From contig CAWEHB010000007.1 in the NCBI GenBank assembly GCA_963808705.1, forward strand, positions 372,001 through 436,000: a stretch of 64,000 nt of DNA. Direction: 5' to 3'. Origin of the DNA: JASHPR01 sp963808705 (GTDB taxonomy: Bacteria; Actinomycetota; Actinomycetes; Streptosporangiales; Streptosporangiaceae). The notes under the pieces were generated by a model, which made no database searches, had not been told where the DNA came from, and saw only the letters and a program-made list of their open reading frames with translations. The stretch's first letter is position 1, and the number at the start of each line of letters is the position of its first letter. The translations under genes and the position numbers were made by a program. Shown here in pieces: positions 1 through 8,146 of this stretch.

Positions 1-1161
1 CACGAGGCGCTTCGCCTGACCGTGGCCGAGTTCGCACGCGACGTGGTGGCCCCGGTGATCGGCGGCTTCTACGAGCGCGGCGAGTTCCCTTACGAGATCG
101 TCGCGCGGATGGGCAAGCTCGGCCTGTTCGGCCTGCCGTTCCCGGAGGAGTACGGCGGGATGGGCGGCGACTATTTCGCGCTCTGCCTGGCCCTGCACGA
201 ACTGGCCAGGGTCGACTCGTCGGTGGCCATCACGCTCGAGGCGGGGGTGGCGCTCGGGGCGATGCCGATTTACCGGTTCGGCGATGATCAGCAGCGCGCC
301 CGCTGGCTGCCCGACCTCTGCCGGGGGGAGCGGCTGGCCGCGTTCGGCCTGACCGAGCCGGGCGGCGGATCGGACATCCCCGGCGGCATGCGGACCACGG
401 CGCGGCTGGAGCAGGGGGATGGGGAGCCCGGCGGGGAGTGGGTGATCGACGGGTCCAAGGCGTTCATCACCAACTCGGGCACGGCGATCACGTCCCTGGT
501 CACGGTGCTCGCGATCACCGGCGGCTCGGGCGGCCGCCGGGAGATTTCCGCGATCATCGTGCCGTCCGGGACTCCGGGGTTCACCGTCGGGCCGGAGTAC
601 TCGAAGGTCGGCTGGTGCGCATCGGACACCAGGGAGCTCGCGTTCGACTCGTGCCGGGTGCCAGCGGCCAACCTGCTCGGCGAGCAGGGCCGGGGCTACG
701 CTCAGTTCCTGCAGACCCTGGATGAGGGGCGGGTCGCGATCGCGGCGCTGTCGGCCGGGCTGGCCGAGGGCTGCGTGGACGAGTGCCTGGCCTACGTCCG
801 CGAGCGCTCGGCGTTCGGGCACCGGCTCGGCTACTACCAGGACATCCAGTTCAAGATCGCTGACATGGAGGCGAGGGCGCACGGGGCGAGGATCGCCTGG
901 TACGACGCGGCGGCCCGGCTGCAAGCGGGCGAGTCGTTCAAGAAGCAGGCGGCGATCGCGAAGCTCACTGCGTCCAACGCGGCCATGGACAACGCGCGGG
1001 ACGCGACGCAGATCTTCGGCGGCTACGGGTTCATGAACGAGTTCCCGGTGGCCAGGTTCTACCGGGACGCCAAGGTCCTGGAGATCGGCGAGGGAACCTC
1101 CGAGGTCCAGCGGATGATCATCGCCCGCCAGCTCGGTCTCGGCGGGACGCGGCCAGATTGA
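1..1161 (+). CDS. Acyl-CoA dehydrogenase, 5' end outside the window
   Basis: Flavoenzyme of the acyl-CoA dehydrogenase family, which oxidises an acyl-CoA thioester to the enoyl-CoA and passes electrons to electron-transfer flavoprotein. The frame is open from base 1 (HEALRLTVAEFARDVV), and family members usually begin roughly ten residues earlier, so the true start lies upstream; the GTG at 22 is probably internal. Seen: the FGLTEPGGGSD flavin/substrate motif about residue 115, EEYGGMG near residue 50, the C-terminal four-helix domain, and IGEGTSEVQ about residue 364, whose Glu (position 364) is in the catalytic-base position of medium/short-chain enzymes. Substrate chain length cannot be told. 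The next gene is 163 bases downstream and unrelated. Confidence 0.93.
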   Translation, partial: HEALRLTVAEFARDVVAPVIGGFYERGEFPYEIVARMGKLGLFGLPFPEEYGGMGGDYFALCLALHELARVDSSVAITLEAGVALGAMPIYRFGDDQQRARWLPDLCRGERLAAFGLTEPGGGSDIPGGMRTTARLEQGDGEPGGEWVIDGSKAFITNSGTAITSLVTVLAITGGSGGRREISAIIVPSGTPGFTVGPEYSKVGWCASDTRELAFDSCRVPAANLLGEQGRGYAQFLQTLDEGRVAIAALSAGLAEGCVDECLAYVRERSAFGHRLGYYQDIQFKIADMEARAHGARIAWYDAAARLQAGESFKKQAAIAKLTASNAAMDNARDATQIFGGYGFMNEFPVARFYRDAKVLEIGEGTSEVQRMIIARQLGLGGTRPD

Positions 1162-1324
1162 GCTGCCTGGGACTTATCGGCGCAGCCATGCGGTATGGTG
1201 ATCGACCGATATCAGAGGCTGTGGCCTTAACCGGCCCCTCCTAGCAGCGTCGCGAGGCGCACCGTACCCGGAGCTGGCTGGCCATCCACCGGGTCATCCG
1301 TGACATCGGAAGGAGCAACCCGGG

Positions 1325-2560
1325 ATGAGATCTCAACCGGTCCGGTTCTTGTCGCTTGCCGCCGCCCTGGTCACCGCGGCCGCGCTGGCCGCCTGCGGTA
1401 GCGGCGCCGCCGACACGCAGAGCAAGCCGCCCATCGTCATCGGGGCCTCGCTGTCGCTGACCGGCGCCTTCTCCTCGGACGGCCAGGCCTTCCAGCGCGG
1501 GTACCAGCTGTGGCAGAGCGACGTCAACAGCCACGGCGGGGTCCTCGGCCGCCAGGTCAAGCTGATCATCCTCAATGACAACAGCTCCCCCACCCAGGTG
1601 GTCACCAACTACCAGAAGCTGATCACCGTCGACCATGTGGACCTGACCTTCGGCCCGTTCTCCTCGCTGCTGACGGCGCCGGCCTCGGCGGCCGTGCACC
1701 GGTACGGGTATGCGCTCGTCGAGGGCGCGGGCGGTGCGCCGATCGTGTTCGCGCCGGGGCTGAACAACGTCTTCGACGTGAGCCTGCCGGTGGCCAGCGA
1801 GCTCGACCCGCTGGTCACGTGGATCAAGTCGATGCCTGCCAGCGAGCGGCCGAAGACAGCGGCCTACCCCATGGCCTCCGACCCGTTTGCCGACCCGCCG
1901 GTTCAGGCGGCGCAGAAGGCCCTGCAGAGCGTCGGGATCAGGACCGTCTACAGCAGGATCTTCCCCGAAGAGGTCTCGGCCTACCGGGGGCCCGCGGACC
2001 AGGTGGCCGCCAGCAACGCCCAGATGGTGGTGCTGGGCTCCACCGACGTGCCGACCGTGAGCACGTTCATGCAGGCTTTCGAGCAGCAGCATTACCAGCC
2101 GGAGATCTTCATCGCCGCGTCAGGACCGGACCAGGGCATCGCGTTCCTCGGCACGGTGGGGCAGGCCAACGCCACGGGGGTGATGGTGCCCGACGGCTGG
2201 TACGGCGCCTACAGCAACCCGCTGAGTTACGTGATGGTCGAGGAGTACATCGCCAAGTACGGCGGCACGGCCTCGGACATCAACGCCGACGTGGCCGAGG
2301 CGTACTCCGTGGGCGAGGTGGTGGACCAGGCCGTGACCCGCAACAACAGCCTGAGCAACGCCAAGCTCATCGCCTACCTGCACAGCGGCGTCACCCTGCA
2401 GAGCGTACAGGGCCCGGTCCAGTTCAATAAGCTGGGCGAGAATCTTAAGCCGGCGGCGTTCGTCTTCCAGTGGCAGAACGGCAACTTCAACCAGGTCCTG
2501 CCGGCCGGCGCGACCGGCTCGGCCGGGGTCCTGTTCCCGAAGCCCCGCTGGAACAGCTGA
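1325..2560 (+). CDS. Branched-chain amino acid-type ABC substrate-binding lipoprotein
   Basis: Extracytoplasmic solute-binding protein of the Leu/Ile/Val-binding (Peripla_BP_6) class, 411 residues. It starts with a signal peptide and lipobox LAAC (lipid-modified Cys24), then PPIVIGASLSLTGAFSSDG, the usual first strand of this family, followed by GRQVKLIILNDNSSP and the periplasmic-binding fold to the end. GGAAGGAG lies 9 bases upstream of ATG 1325. There is no adjacent permease or ATPase, so it must use components encoded elsewhere or act as a sensor; family members bind amino acids, amides, urea and aromatic compounds, so the ligand is unknown. Confidence 0.88.
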   Translation: MRSQPVRFLSLAAALVTAAALAACGSGAADTQSKPPIVIGASLSLTGAFSSDGQAFQRGYQLWQSDVNSHGGVLGRQVKLIILNDNSSPTQVVTNYQKLITVDHVDLTFGPFSSLLTAPASAAVHRYGYALVEGAGGAPIVFAPGLNNVFDVSLPVASELDPLVTWIKSMPASERPKTAAYPMASDPFADPPVQAAQKALQSVGIRTVYSRIFPEEVSAYRGPADQVAASNAQMVVLGSTDVPTVSTFMQAFEQQHYQPEIFIAASGPDQGIAFLGTVGQANATGVMVPDGWYGAYSNPLSYVMVEEYIAKYGGTASDINADVAEAYSVGEVVDQAVTRNNSLSNAKLIAYLHSGVTLQSVQGPVQFNKLGENLKPAAFVFQWQNGNFNQVLPAGATGSAGVLFPKPRWNS

Positions 2561-2630
2561 GCCGTCAGAAACCGGAGCGCATCGCCCGGGCCTAAGGCCG
2601 CTTGCTGCGGTCCGAGGCCGCGGTGCGCTC

Positions 2631-3677
2631 TCAGGGACCGACCATGCTCGCGACGTTCAGCGTCGTTTCCAGCACGCCGAAGCTGAACATCAGGCCGGCC
2701 ACTCGCTGCAGGCTGGCGGCATTCAGCGAGGTTGGGTAGTCACCGATCGTGACCAGGGACGCGGTCTCCATGTTCATCCCGGAATCGTGGGCCAGCACGT
2801 TTTCCACGGGTCCGGGCAGGGCCGCGTCGGCCTGGGCTCGCTGCAGGGTGGACCGGAAATCCTGCAACGCGTCCGGGTACTTGCGGGCGAAGGACCCCAG
2901 GGCAAAGTAACCCGACAGGGGCAAGCTTGCCGTCGCTCCGCTGCAGGAGTCGAGCACCTCTATGGCGCCAAGCCTGCTCTCCGCCTCGTAGATGTACGGC
3001 TCCTGGATCAGGATGGCGTTCACCTGGTGGTCCGCCAGCGCGCTGATCAGGTCTCCTGACGGCAGAGGCTTCCACGTTATGTGAGTCAGGTTGACGCCGT
3101 CGTTCTCCAGGACCGACTGGGTGGCCACGGTCTCGAGGCTGTACGGCGCGCCGTTCTTCTGCACCGGTATCACCTGAGGCTCGGTCGTGCCGATGGTCTT
3201 GCCCTCGAGATCCTGCGGCGTGGTGATGCCCGAGTTCGGGAGCGTGAGCACTTCCATGACGCCGGGCGCCGCGTGGTAGCCATCGGCCACAATGCGCAAG
3301 TCCAGCCGCGAGTGCTTGGCCTCCGCGTAGAAGAAGTCGACATAGTCCCCGGCCGCGACGTCCACGGTGCCGTTGGCCAGCGCCTGCAGTTCCTGACCGA
3401 CCGATGGATAGGACTTGATCTCGACATTGAGGCCCGCGCTGGCGAAGGTCCCATTCTTAAAGGCAAGGTAAAGCGGCGCGTCATCGACGCCCGGGGTCGC
3501 CGCCACGGTGATCGCAAGCGTCCCGGCCGCGGAGCTGCCCGATCCCGTGCCAGCGGTCTGACAGCCGGCCGCCAGCGCCGCGACCGCTAGGGCGGCGATC
3601 GCAGCCGACACGATGCGCGATGGCCGCGCGGGCCTCCGGTGGCAGGCAACCGGGACGTGGGCCAGTGCTGGCCTCAT
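2631..3677 (-). CDS. NMT1/SsuA/NrtA-like substrate-binding lipoprotein (copy 1)
   Basis: Solute-binding lipoprotein of the NMT1/thiamine-pyrimidine, sulfonate and nitrate class, 348 residues from the chosen start. The start is the ATG at 3677, because GAAGGAG sits 5-6 bases before it; a longer frame reaches 3737 but has no such site. Signal peptide with lipobox LAAGC (Cys39), then ITVAATPGVDDAPLYLAFKNG, the typical first lobe, and QEPYIYEAE in the second lobe. It is clearly paralogous to the protein at 15850-16881, sharing for example SCSGxTASLPLSGYF and LQRVAGLM. No transporter permease or ATPase is adjacent. It is divergent from conservon 1, the same arrangement seen at 15850 and 21296, which suggests a sensory role (inference). 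Ligand unknown. Confidence 0.88.
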   Translation of the reverse strand: MRPALAHVPVACHRRPARPSRIVSAAIAALAVAALAAGCQTAGTGSGSSAAGTLAITVAATPGVDDAPLYLAFKNGTFASAGLNVEIKSYPSVGQELQALANGTVDVAAGDYVDFFYAEAKHSRLDLRIVADGYHAAPGVMEVLTLPNSGITTPQDLEGKTIGTTEPQVIPVQKNGAPYSLETVATQSVLENDGVNLTHITWKPLPSGDLISALADHQVNAILIQEPYIYEAESRLGAIEVLDSCSGATASLPLSGYFALGSFARKYPDALQDFRSTLQRAQADAALPGPVENVLAHDSGMNMETASLVTIGDYPTSLNAASLQRVAGLMFSFGVLETTLNVASMVGP

Positions 3678-3901
3678 GGCACTCCTTCGCGCCCGGGACA
3701 TCGGGCCGGTCTTGCATGAGACGGACGGTTCGGACACGGCGGGTGAACGCCAGGGAGTACCCTACTCGCCCAAGCAGGGCTGCAAGCGTCGCGTTACCTC
3801 GATTCTTGGCTGAGTAATGCGTAAAGTGCCGCGTCAAACAGGTTGCGGCGGCTTGCCGCTGCGCTACTCTCGCGGAGTCCTCACCCGGGAAGGGGTGCGC
3901 C
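3678..3901. promoter_or_regulatory. Divergent intergenic region, binding protein 1 / conservon 1
   Basis: About 220 bases between the starts of the minus-strand binding protein and the conservon leader frame; promoters for both must lie here. Seen: the minus-strand ribosome site at 3683-3689 and the plus-strand GGGAAGGGG at 3887-3895. No convincing -35/-10 pair or operator palindrome could be assigned. Confidence 0.4.
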
Positions 3902-4162
3902 ATGTCGCTTCCGCCAGAGAGCCCGCATGCATGCGGGCTCGCAACGGCAGCCAAGTTAGCGGTGCCGTCGCCATGCGATCCGGGACCACGACTTCTCCCA
4001 GCTTCACTGCCGAGGCCACGAACCAGCCGCCTGCCACGGCTCAGGCTCAGCGCCGAACGCCGACGACTCACGGGCACGCCGCGTCTAACGGCCGACCCGA
4101 CGGCTCCGCGCACCGAGCGCATGCGGTCCTGGCCAACGGCTGGGCCTCCCGCCGCGCCCTGA
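3902..4162 (+). CDS. Putative leader ORF upstream of and overlapping cvnA1
   Basis: ATG 3902 lies 6 bases after a strong GGGAAGGGG ribosome site (3887-3895) but is not in the cvnA frame. The frame runs 86 codons and overlaps the first 190 bases of cvnA1. The stretch 3885-3905 differs by a single base from 17100-17120 in front of the copy 2 leader. In copies 2 and 3 the corresponding frame is short and ends by ATGA overlap on cvnA; here no stop occurs at the junction, so ribosomes loaded at 3902 would run past the cvnA start. The peptide resembles nothing I recognise. It is either a leader whose stop was lost or simply the unused frame after a ribosome site that serves cvnA indirectly. Confidence 0.35.
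   Translation: MSLPPESPHACGLATAAKLAVPSPCDPGPRLLPASLPRPRTSRLPRLRLSAERRRLTGTPRLTADPTAPRTERMRSWPTAGPPAAP
3919..3940. promoter_or_regulatory. 22-bp perfect palindrome in the cvnA1 leader
   Basis: The half-site GAGCCCGCATG is followed immediately by its exact reverse complement, giving a perfect dyad of 22 bp between the leader ATG (3902) and the cvnA ATG (3973). It could be an operator or, in RNA, a hairpin just after the ribosome site. The same place in copy 2 holds only a weaker GCCCG/CGGGC stem. Confidence 0.5.
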
Positions 4163-7017
4163 AGAACTGGCGCGTGCGCTCGCGCCTGCTGCTGCTGATC
4201 AGCATCCCCACGCTGACCGCCGTCGTGCTCGGCGGCATCCGCATCGCCTCGTCCGTCCAGAGCGCCTATGCGTCTCAGCGGGTGGAGACGCTGGCCAGCC
4301 TCGGCCAGGAGATCACCGTCCTGTCCCAGGCGCTCGAGGACGAACGGGACCAGACCGTTTTCTACATCGCCATGGGCGCCGACGGCGGCCGCGCCGACGG
4401 CCTGTCGGCCAGTTCCGCGGTGCGGTCCAGGGCGGCTCTCGAGCTGACGGTGGTCGAACGGGCCTTCAGCTCAACGGACCAGTCGGCCTCGCGGGTCCGC
4501 GCCGTGGCTGGTCAGATCAACGGCTCCTACTCCGCGCAGACACAGCAGGCCGCAGCTACGGCGCTCACCGCACTGGACGGGCTGCGGTTCCTGCGCCATT
4601 CCTCGATCGACACACAGTTGCCGCTGCTGGTCGTGGTACAGAAGTACACGCAGGTGATCGACGACGTGCTGGCTCTAGACGACCAGAACGGCCAAGGCTC
4701 CAGCGACCCGACGCTGGCTCAGACGGGCCGCGTGCTCGAGCTGGTGACCGCCATGGAGGAGGAGGCTTCGGAGCAGCGCGCCATCCTGGCCGCGGCCCTG
4801 CTACAGGGCAAGTTTGGTCCGGGCCAGCTTGCCGCGCTCGATGCTGCTCAGTCGGCGCAGCAGAGCAACCTGGCGGCGTTCGACATCTCCGCTAGCGTCG
4901 GCCAGCGTCTGCTGTGGAACAACAGCGTGGATGGATCGTTCGTCTACCTGGCGAACTCCGAGGAGCTGCAGGCGATCTCCCTGGCGGGCAGCGTGGGATC
5001 GCTGCGCGGCGACCCCACGACCCCGGTTGACTGGTTCGGGGCCATGTCGAACACCATCGACAACCAGATGGGCTCGTTCGAGCAGCAGCAGGCCGCGGCA
5101 TTTGCCTCACGGGCCGCCTCGCTGCGCGACAGCGCGATCACGTCTGCGGTCCTCTACGGCGCCGCTGTGCTCCTGGTCCTCCTGCTCGCGCTGCTGCTGA
5201 TCACGGTGGTGGCCCGGTCCATGGTGCGGCCGCTGCGCAAGCTGCGGACCGGTGCCCTGGAGGTGGCCGGTGAGCGGCTGCCGGCGGCGGTGCGCCGGAT
5301 GAGCGAGACCGATGGCGAGGGCGTGCCGCTCGAGGTGGAGCCGATCGATGTGGATTCCTCGGATGAGATCGGTGAGGTGGCGCGGGCGTTTGATCAGGTG
5401 CACCGGGAGGCGCTGCGGCTGGCGGCTAATGAGGCGGCGTTGCGGGGGAACGTGAACGCGATGTTCGTGAACTTGTCGCGGCGCAGCCAGTCGCTGGTGG
5501 AGCGGCAGATCCGGCTGATTGATGACCTGGAGCAGGGGGAGCAGGATCCGGAGCGGTTGTCGAGCTTGTTCCAGATGGATCATCTGGCTACCCGGATGCG
5601 GCGTAATTCGGAGAACTTGCTGGTTTTGGCGGGTCATGAGGAGGCCCGGCGGTGGAATCAGCCGGTGGCGCTGGTGGATGTGCTGCGGGCGGCGTTGTCG
5701 GAGATTGAGCAGTATGAGCGGGTGACGCTGAACGTGCAGCCGGGGATCGCGGTGCGCGGGCAGGCGGTCAGTGACGTGGTGCACCTGACCGCGGAGCTGG
5801 TGGAGAACGCCACGTCGTTCTCGGCGGCCGATACGCCGGTGACGATCGCCGGGCACCTGCTGAGCAGCGGCGGGGTGCTGCTGGAGATCACCGACCAGGG
5901 CTTGGGCATGGGCGCGGAGGAGATGGCTCACGCGAACTGGCGGCTGGATAACCCGCCGGTGGTGGATGTGGCGGTGTCGCGGCGGATGGGCCTGTTCGTG
6001 GTGGCGCGGCTGGCGGCCCGGCACGGCATCCGGGTCCGGCTGCGCCCGGCCGCTTCCCGCGGGCTGGTCGCGCTGGTCTGGCTGCCCGACGAGGCGATCA
6101 CGCATGAAGGCCCGGGCACCGCTGTCGGCCCGGACGGCCCCGATTCGGCGATGGCGATGCCCGAGGCCGCAGCCAGACCGGTAGCCGAGGGGATCGTAGC
6201 GGCAGCACCTAGGCCGGTTCCCGGGCCGGGCCCGGGGCAGGGTCCCGGCTGGGGGACAACCGGCCCGCTGCCCGGTTTCCGTACGGTGCCCCGGCCGGCC
6301 GACGAGACCGGACATGCGCAGGTCGAGACCGGGCATGCGCAGGAGACCGGGCCGCAGCCGATCGTGAGGGCGGACGAAGAACGGCTATGGGAACCCCGGG
6401 ACGAGAGCGCCGGCGCGGACTCGCAGACGACGGCTTTCATTCCCTTCGGGACCGGCGAGCCCTTCGGCACCGGCGAGCCCCTCGGCACCGGCGAGGAATC
6501 GGTCAGCCAGGCTGAGGCTGAGCCGTTCGCCGCAAGCCTGCCTCCCGTTCCCGGCACATCTGGCGGGCTGGACGCGGACTTCTGGAGCGGCGCGGGGGTC
6601 GTCCCGCCCGCAGAGCGCTTCGAAGCGCCGAATCGGCTGCCTATTTTCGAGGCGGTGGAGTCTGACTGGTTCCGCCAGGGCGGCCAGGCGGCGAGCAGGT
6701 TCGGCGGCCGTGCCGGGAAGCCGAGCGGCGGCTGGGCCTCGCCGGCTGATGAGGGCTGGCGCGCGGCGGAGGTTGTTCATGCCCCGTCTTCGGGCGGGGT
6801 CACGTCGGCAGGGCTGCCGAAGCGGGTGCCGCGGGCCAATCTCGTTCCCGGGGCGGTGACTGCTGCCGAGGCCGGGGCGTCGGCTCCGGTGCCGTCTCGA
6901 TCGGCGGCGGCGACGCGGGAACGCCTCGCTAGCTTCCAGCAGGGAGCCAGGAGGGGGCGCGCTGCCGCGGACGGGGAGGAAGCTGGCGGAGGAGGGGATG
7001 ATCCGGATGAGGCGTGA
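3973..7017 (+). CDS. cvnA: Conservon sensor histidine kinase-like protein CvnA (copy 1)
   Basis: Membrane sensor of the conservon family, 1014 residues from ATG 3973. Order: Arg-rich N-terminus; membrane segment about 68-90 (LLLLISIPTLTAVVLGG); extracytoplasmic nitrate/nitrite-sensing-type (NIT) helical region to about 385; second membrane segment about 389-414; HAMP (RPLRKLRTGALEVAG, DEIGEVARAFDQVHRE); dimerisation helices with QMDHLATRMRRNSENLLVLAGHE; HATPase domain with N-box ELVENA about 607 and DQGLGMG. The tail after about 700 is Pro/Gly-rich, with an 18-bp in-frame repeat (PFGTGE, PFGTGE, PLGTGE), and holds LPIFEAVESDWFR and GLPKRVPRANLVPGA, also seen in copies 2 and 3. In Streptomyces CvnA forms a membrane complex with CvnB-D resembling receptor/G-protein coupling. 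The kinase core is almost identical to copy 3; the sensor is not. Start chosen by analogy with the ATGA starts of copies 2 and 3. Confidence 0.88.
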   Translation: MRSGTTTSPSFTAEATNQPPATAQAQRRTPTTHGHAASNGRPDGSAHRAHAVLANGWASRRALKNWRVRSRLLLLISIPTLTAVVLGGIRIASSVQSAYASQRVETLASLGQEITVLSQALEDERDQTVFYIAMGADGGRADGLSASSAVRSRAALELTVVERAFSSTDQSASRVRAVAGQINGSYSAQTQQAAATALTALDGLRFLRHSSIDTQLPLLVVVQKYTQVIDDVLALDDQNGQGSSDPTLAQTGRVLELVTAMEEEASEQRAILAAALLQGKFGPGQLAALDAAQSAQQSNLAAFDISASVGQRLLWNNSVDGSFVYLANSEELQAISLAGSVGSLRGDPTTPVDWFGAMSNTIDNQMGSFEQQQAAAFASRAASLRDSAITSAVLYGAAVLLVLLLALLLITVVARSMVRPLRKLRTGALEVAGERLPAAVRRMSETDGEGVPLEVEPIDVDSSDEIGEVARAFDQVHREALRLAANEAALRGNVNAMFVNLSRRSQSLVERQIRLIDDLEQGEQDPERLSSLFQMDHLATRMRRNSENLLVLAGHEEARRWNQPVALVDVLRAALSEIEQYERVTLNVQPGIAVRGQAVSDVVHLTAELVENATSFSAADTPVTIAGHLLSSGGVLLEITDQGLGMGAEEMAHANWRLDNPPVVDVAVSRRMGLFVVARLAARHGIRVRLRPAASRGLVALVWLPDEAITHEGPGTAVGPDGPDSAMAMPEAAARPVAEGIVAAAPRPVPGPGPGQGPGWGTTGPLPGFRTVPRPADETGHAQVETGHAQETGPQPIVRADEERLWEPRDESAGADSQTTAFIPFGTGEPFGTGEPLGTGEESVSQAEAEPFAASLPPVPGTSGGLDADFWSGAGVVPPAERFEAPNRLPIFEAVESDWFRQGGQAASRFGGRAGKPSGGWASPADEGWRAAEVVHAPSSGGVTSAGLPKRVPRANLVPGAVTAAEAGASAPVPSRSAAATRERLASFQQGARRGRAAADGEEAGGGGDDPDEA
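6442..6495 (+). repeat. 18-bp tandem repeat inside cvnA1 tail
   Basis: Three in-frame 18-bp units near cccttcgggaccggcgag, encoding P(F/L)GTGE repeats in the low-complexity tail. Absent from the other two cvnA copies, so it arose after they separated. Confidence 0.85.
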
Positions 7018-7144
7018 CATGAGGCCGCTGTGGTGGTGTCATGCTTAGGGCACGCGGTCGGCCTGGCGGCTGGGTTGTGGCCTGGGCGGTCGCGGCGGGT
7101 GTCGCGGTGGTGGCTGGTGGCGGTGTGGGCAGGAGGGAGCGGTC

Positions 7145-7582
7145 GTGAGTCCGCTGGTGCGTCCGGCGCAGGACCTGAACTGGCTGATCACGAATTTCGT
7201 GGAGCGGGTGGCTTCGGTTGCGCATGCGATTGTGGTGTCGTCGGATGGGTTGCCGATGGCGTTTTCGCAGGGGTTCCCGCCGGATCGGGTGGATCAGCTG
7301 GCGGCGGTGACGTCGGGGCTGACGAGTTTGACGCAGGGGGCGTCGCGGGTTTTTGAGGGTGGCGCGGTTACTCAGACTGTGGTGGAGATGCAGCGCGGGC
7401 TGCTGGTCGTGATGGCGATTAGTGACGGGTCGAGCCTGGCGGTGCTGGCGGCGGCGGATTGTGATATGGGGCTGGTGGCGTATGAGATGGCGTTGCTGGT
7501 CGAGCGGGTGGGTAGTGCGCTGACGCCGGAGGTGCGTAACGCTGCGTCGTCGTCTGGGTGGCGGGAGGATGGCGGGCTGTGA
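7145..7582 (+). CDS. cvnB: Conservon roadblock/LC7 protein CvnB (copy 1)
   Basis: 145-residue roadblock/LC7-domain protein, the conservon component that in Streptomyces associates with CvnA and modulates the GTPase CvnD. GTG 7145 follows AGGAGGGAG. The domain runs from DLNWLITNFVERVASVAHAIVVSSDGLPMAFSQG to the C-terminal LLVERVGSAL helix. It is separated from cvnA by 127 bases that are also repeated in copy 3 and hold no recognisable gene. Apparently identical to the copy 3 gene; codons end in T or G more often than in the surrounding genes. Confidence 0.92.
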   Translation: MSPLVRPAQDLNWLITNFVERVASVAHAIVVSSDGLPMAFSQGFPPDRVDQLAAVTSGLTSLTQGASRVFEGGAVTQTVVEMQRGLLVVMAISDGSSLAVLAAADCDMGLVAYEMALLVERVGSALTPEVRNAASSSGWREDGGL

Positions 7583-7588
7583 GAGGAG

Positions 7589-8146
7589 ATGCCGGTGTCG
7601 GTCCCGGGCCGGGATGACCGGGCGCCTGCTGGTGGCAGGTATGGGCCGCGGCCGGGTAATGGGGTGCCCGGGCCGGGGTTTGATGCTGCCGCGGGTGAGG
7701 GTCTGGGCGGCGGGCTTGCGGGGCTGGGCGGGGTCGGGCCGGCGGAGGCTGGTGCGGGTGGCGGGGGGCTGGGTGATCGCCGGCTGGGGGCGGCGGCGGG
7801 GGATGGTGCGGGGCGTTCGCTGGTGCGTCCGTATGCGGTGACGGGGGGGCGGACGCGGCCGCGGACTCAGCTGGAGATTGAGGCGATGGTCGCGGCGGCG
7901 CATTATGAGGCGCGGGATTTGTCGGTGCTGAGCCCGGAGTGTCAGGCGATTTTGGGGTTCTGCCGGGACTGGCGGTCGGTGGCGGAGATTTCGGCGGTGT
8001 TGCGGATGCCGCTGGGGGTGGCCCGGATTCTGGTTGCGGATATGGCGGTGGAGGGGCTGGTGCGGATTCATCAGCTGGATCATGCGCAGGGTCGCCCGGA
8101 CCTTAACTTGCTGGAGAGGGTGCTTAGTGGACTTCGCAAGCTCTGA
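7589..8146 (+). CDS. cvnC: Conservon DUF742 protein CvnC (copy 1)
   Basis: 185-residue protein. The first 75 residues are Gly/Ala/Pro-rich; the DUF742 domain follows from LVRPYAVTGGRTRPRTQLEIEAMV through CRDWRSVAEISAVLRMPLGVARILVADM, a winged-helix-like segment, to the end. Its job in conservons is not well defined; it is thought to be part of the CvnA-B-C-D membrane complex. ATG 7589 sits right after a GAGAGGAG site overlapping the cvnB stop region, so a GTG two codons on is an alternative start. The last 20 bases overlap cvnD. Apparently identical in copy 3; reduced to a remnant in copy 2. Confidence 0.9.
   Translation: MPVSVPGRDDRAPAGGRYGPRPGNGVPGPGFDAAAGEGLGGGLAGLGGVGPAEAGAGGGGLGDRRLGAAAGDGAGRSLVRPYAVTGGRTRPRTQLEIEAMVAAAHYEARDLSVLSPECQAILGFCRDWRSVAEISAVLRMPLGVARILVADMAVEGLVRIHQLDHAQGRPDLNLLERVLSGLRKL

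Noticed and set aside
1162..1324. Regulatory element before the branched-chain-type binding protein
   Set aside because: Only 163 bases. No dyad, hairpin with T-run or clear -35/-10 pair was found.
7018..7144. Possible small gene in the cvnA-cvnB spacer (also 26069-26202)
   Set aside because: The frame from 7030 overlaps cvnB out of phase, and the sequence is kept only because it lies inside the converted block. It is missing from copy 2.
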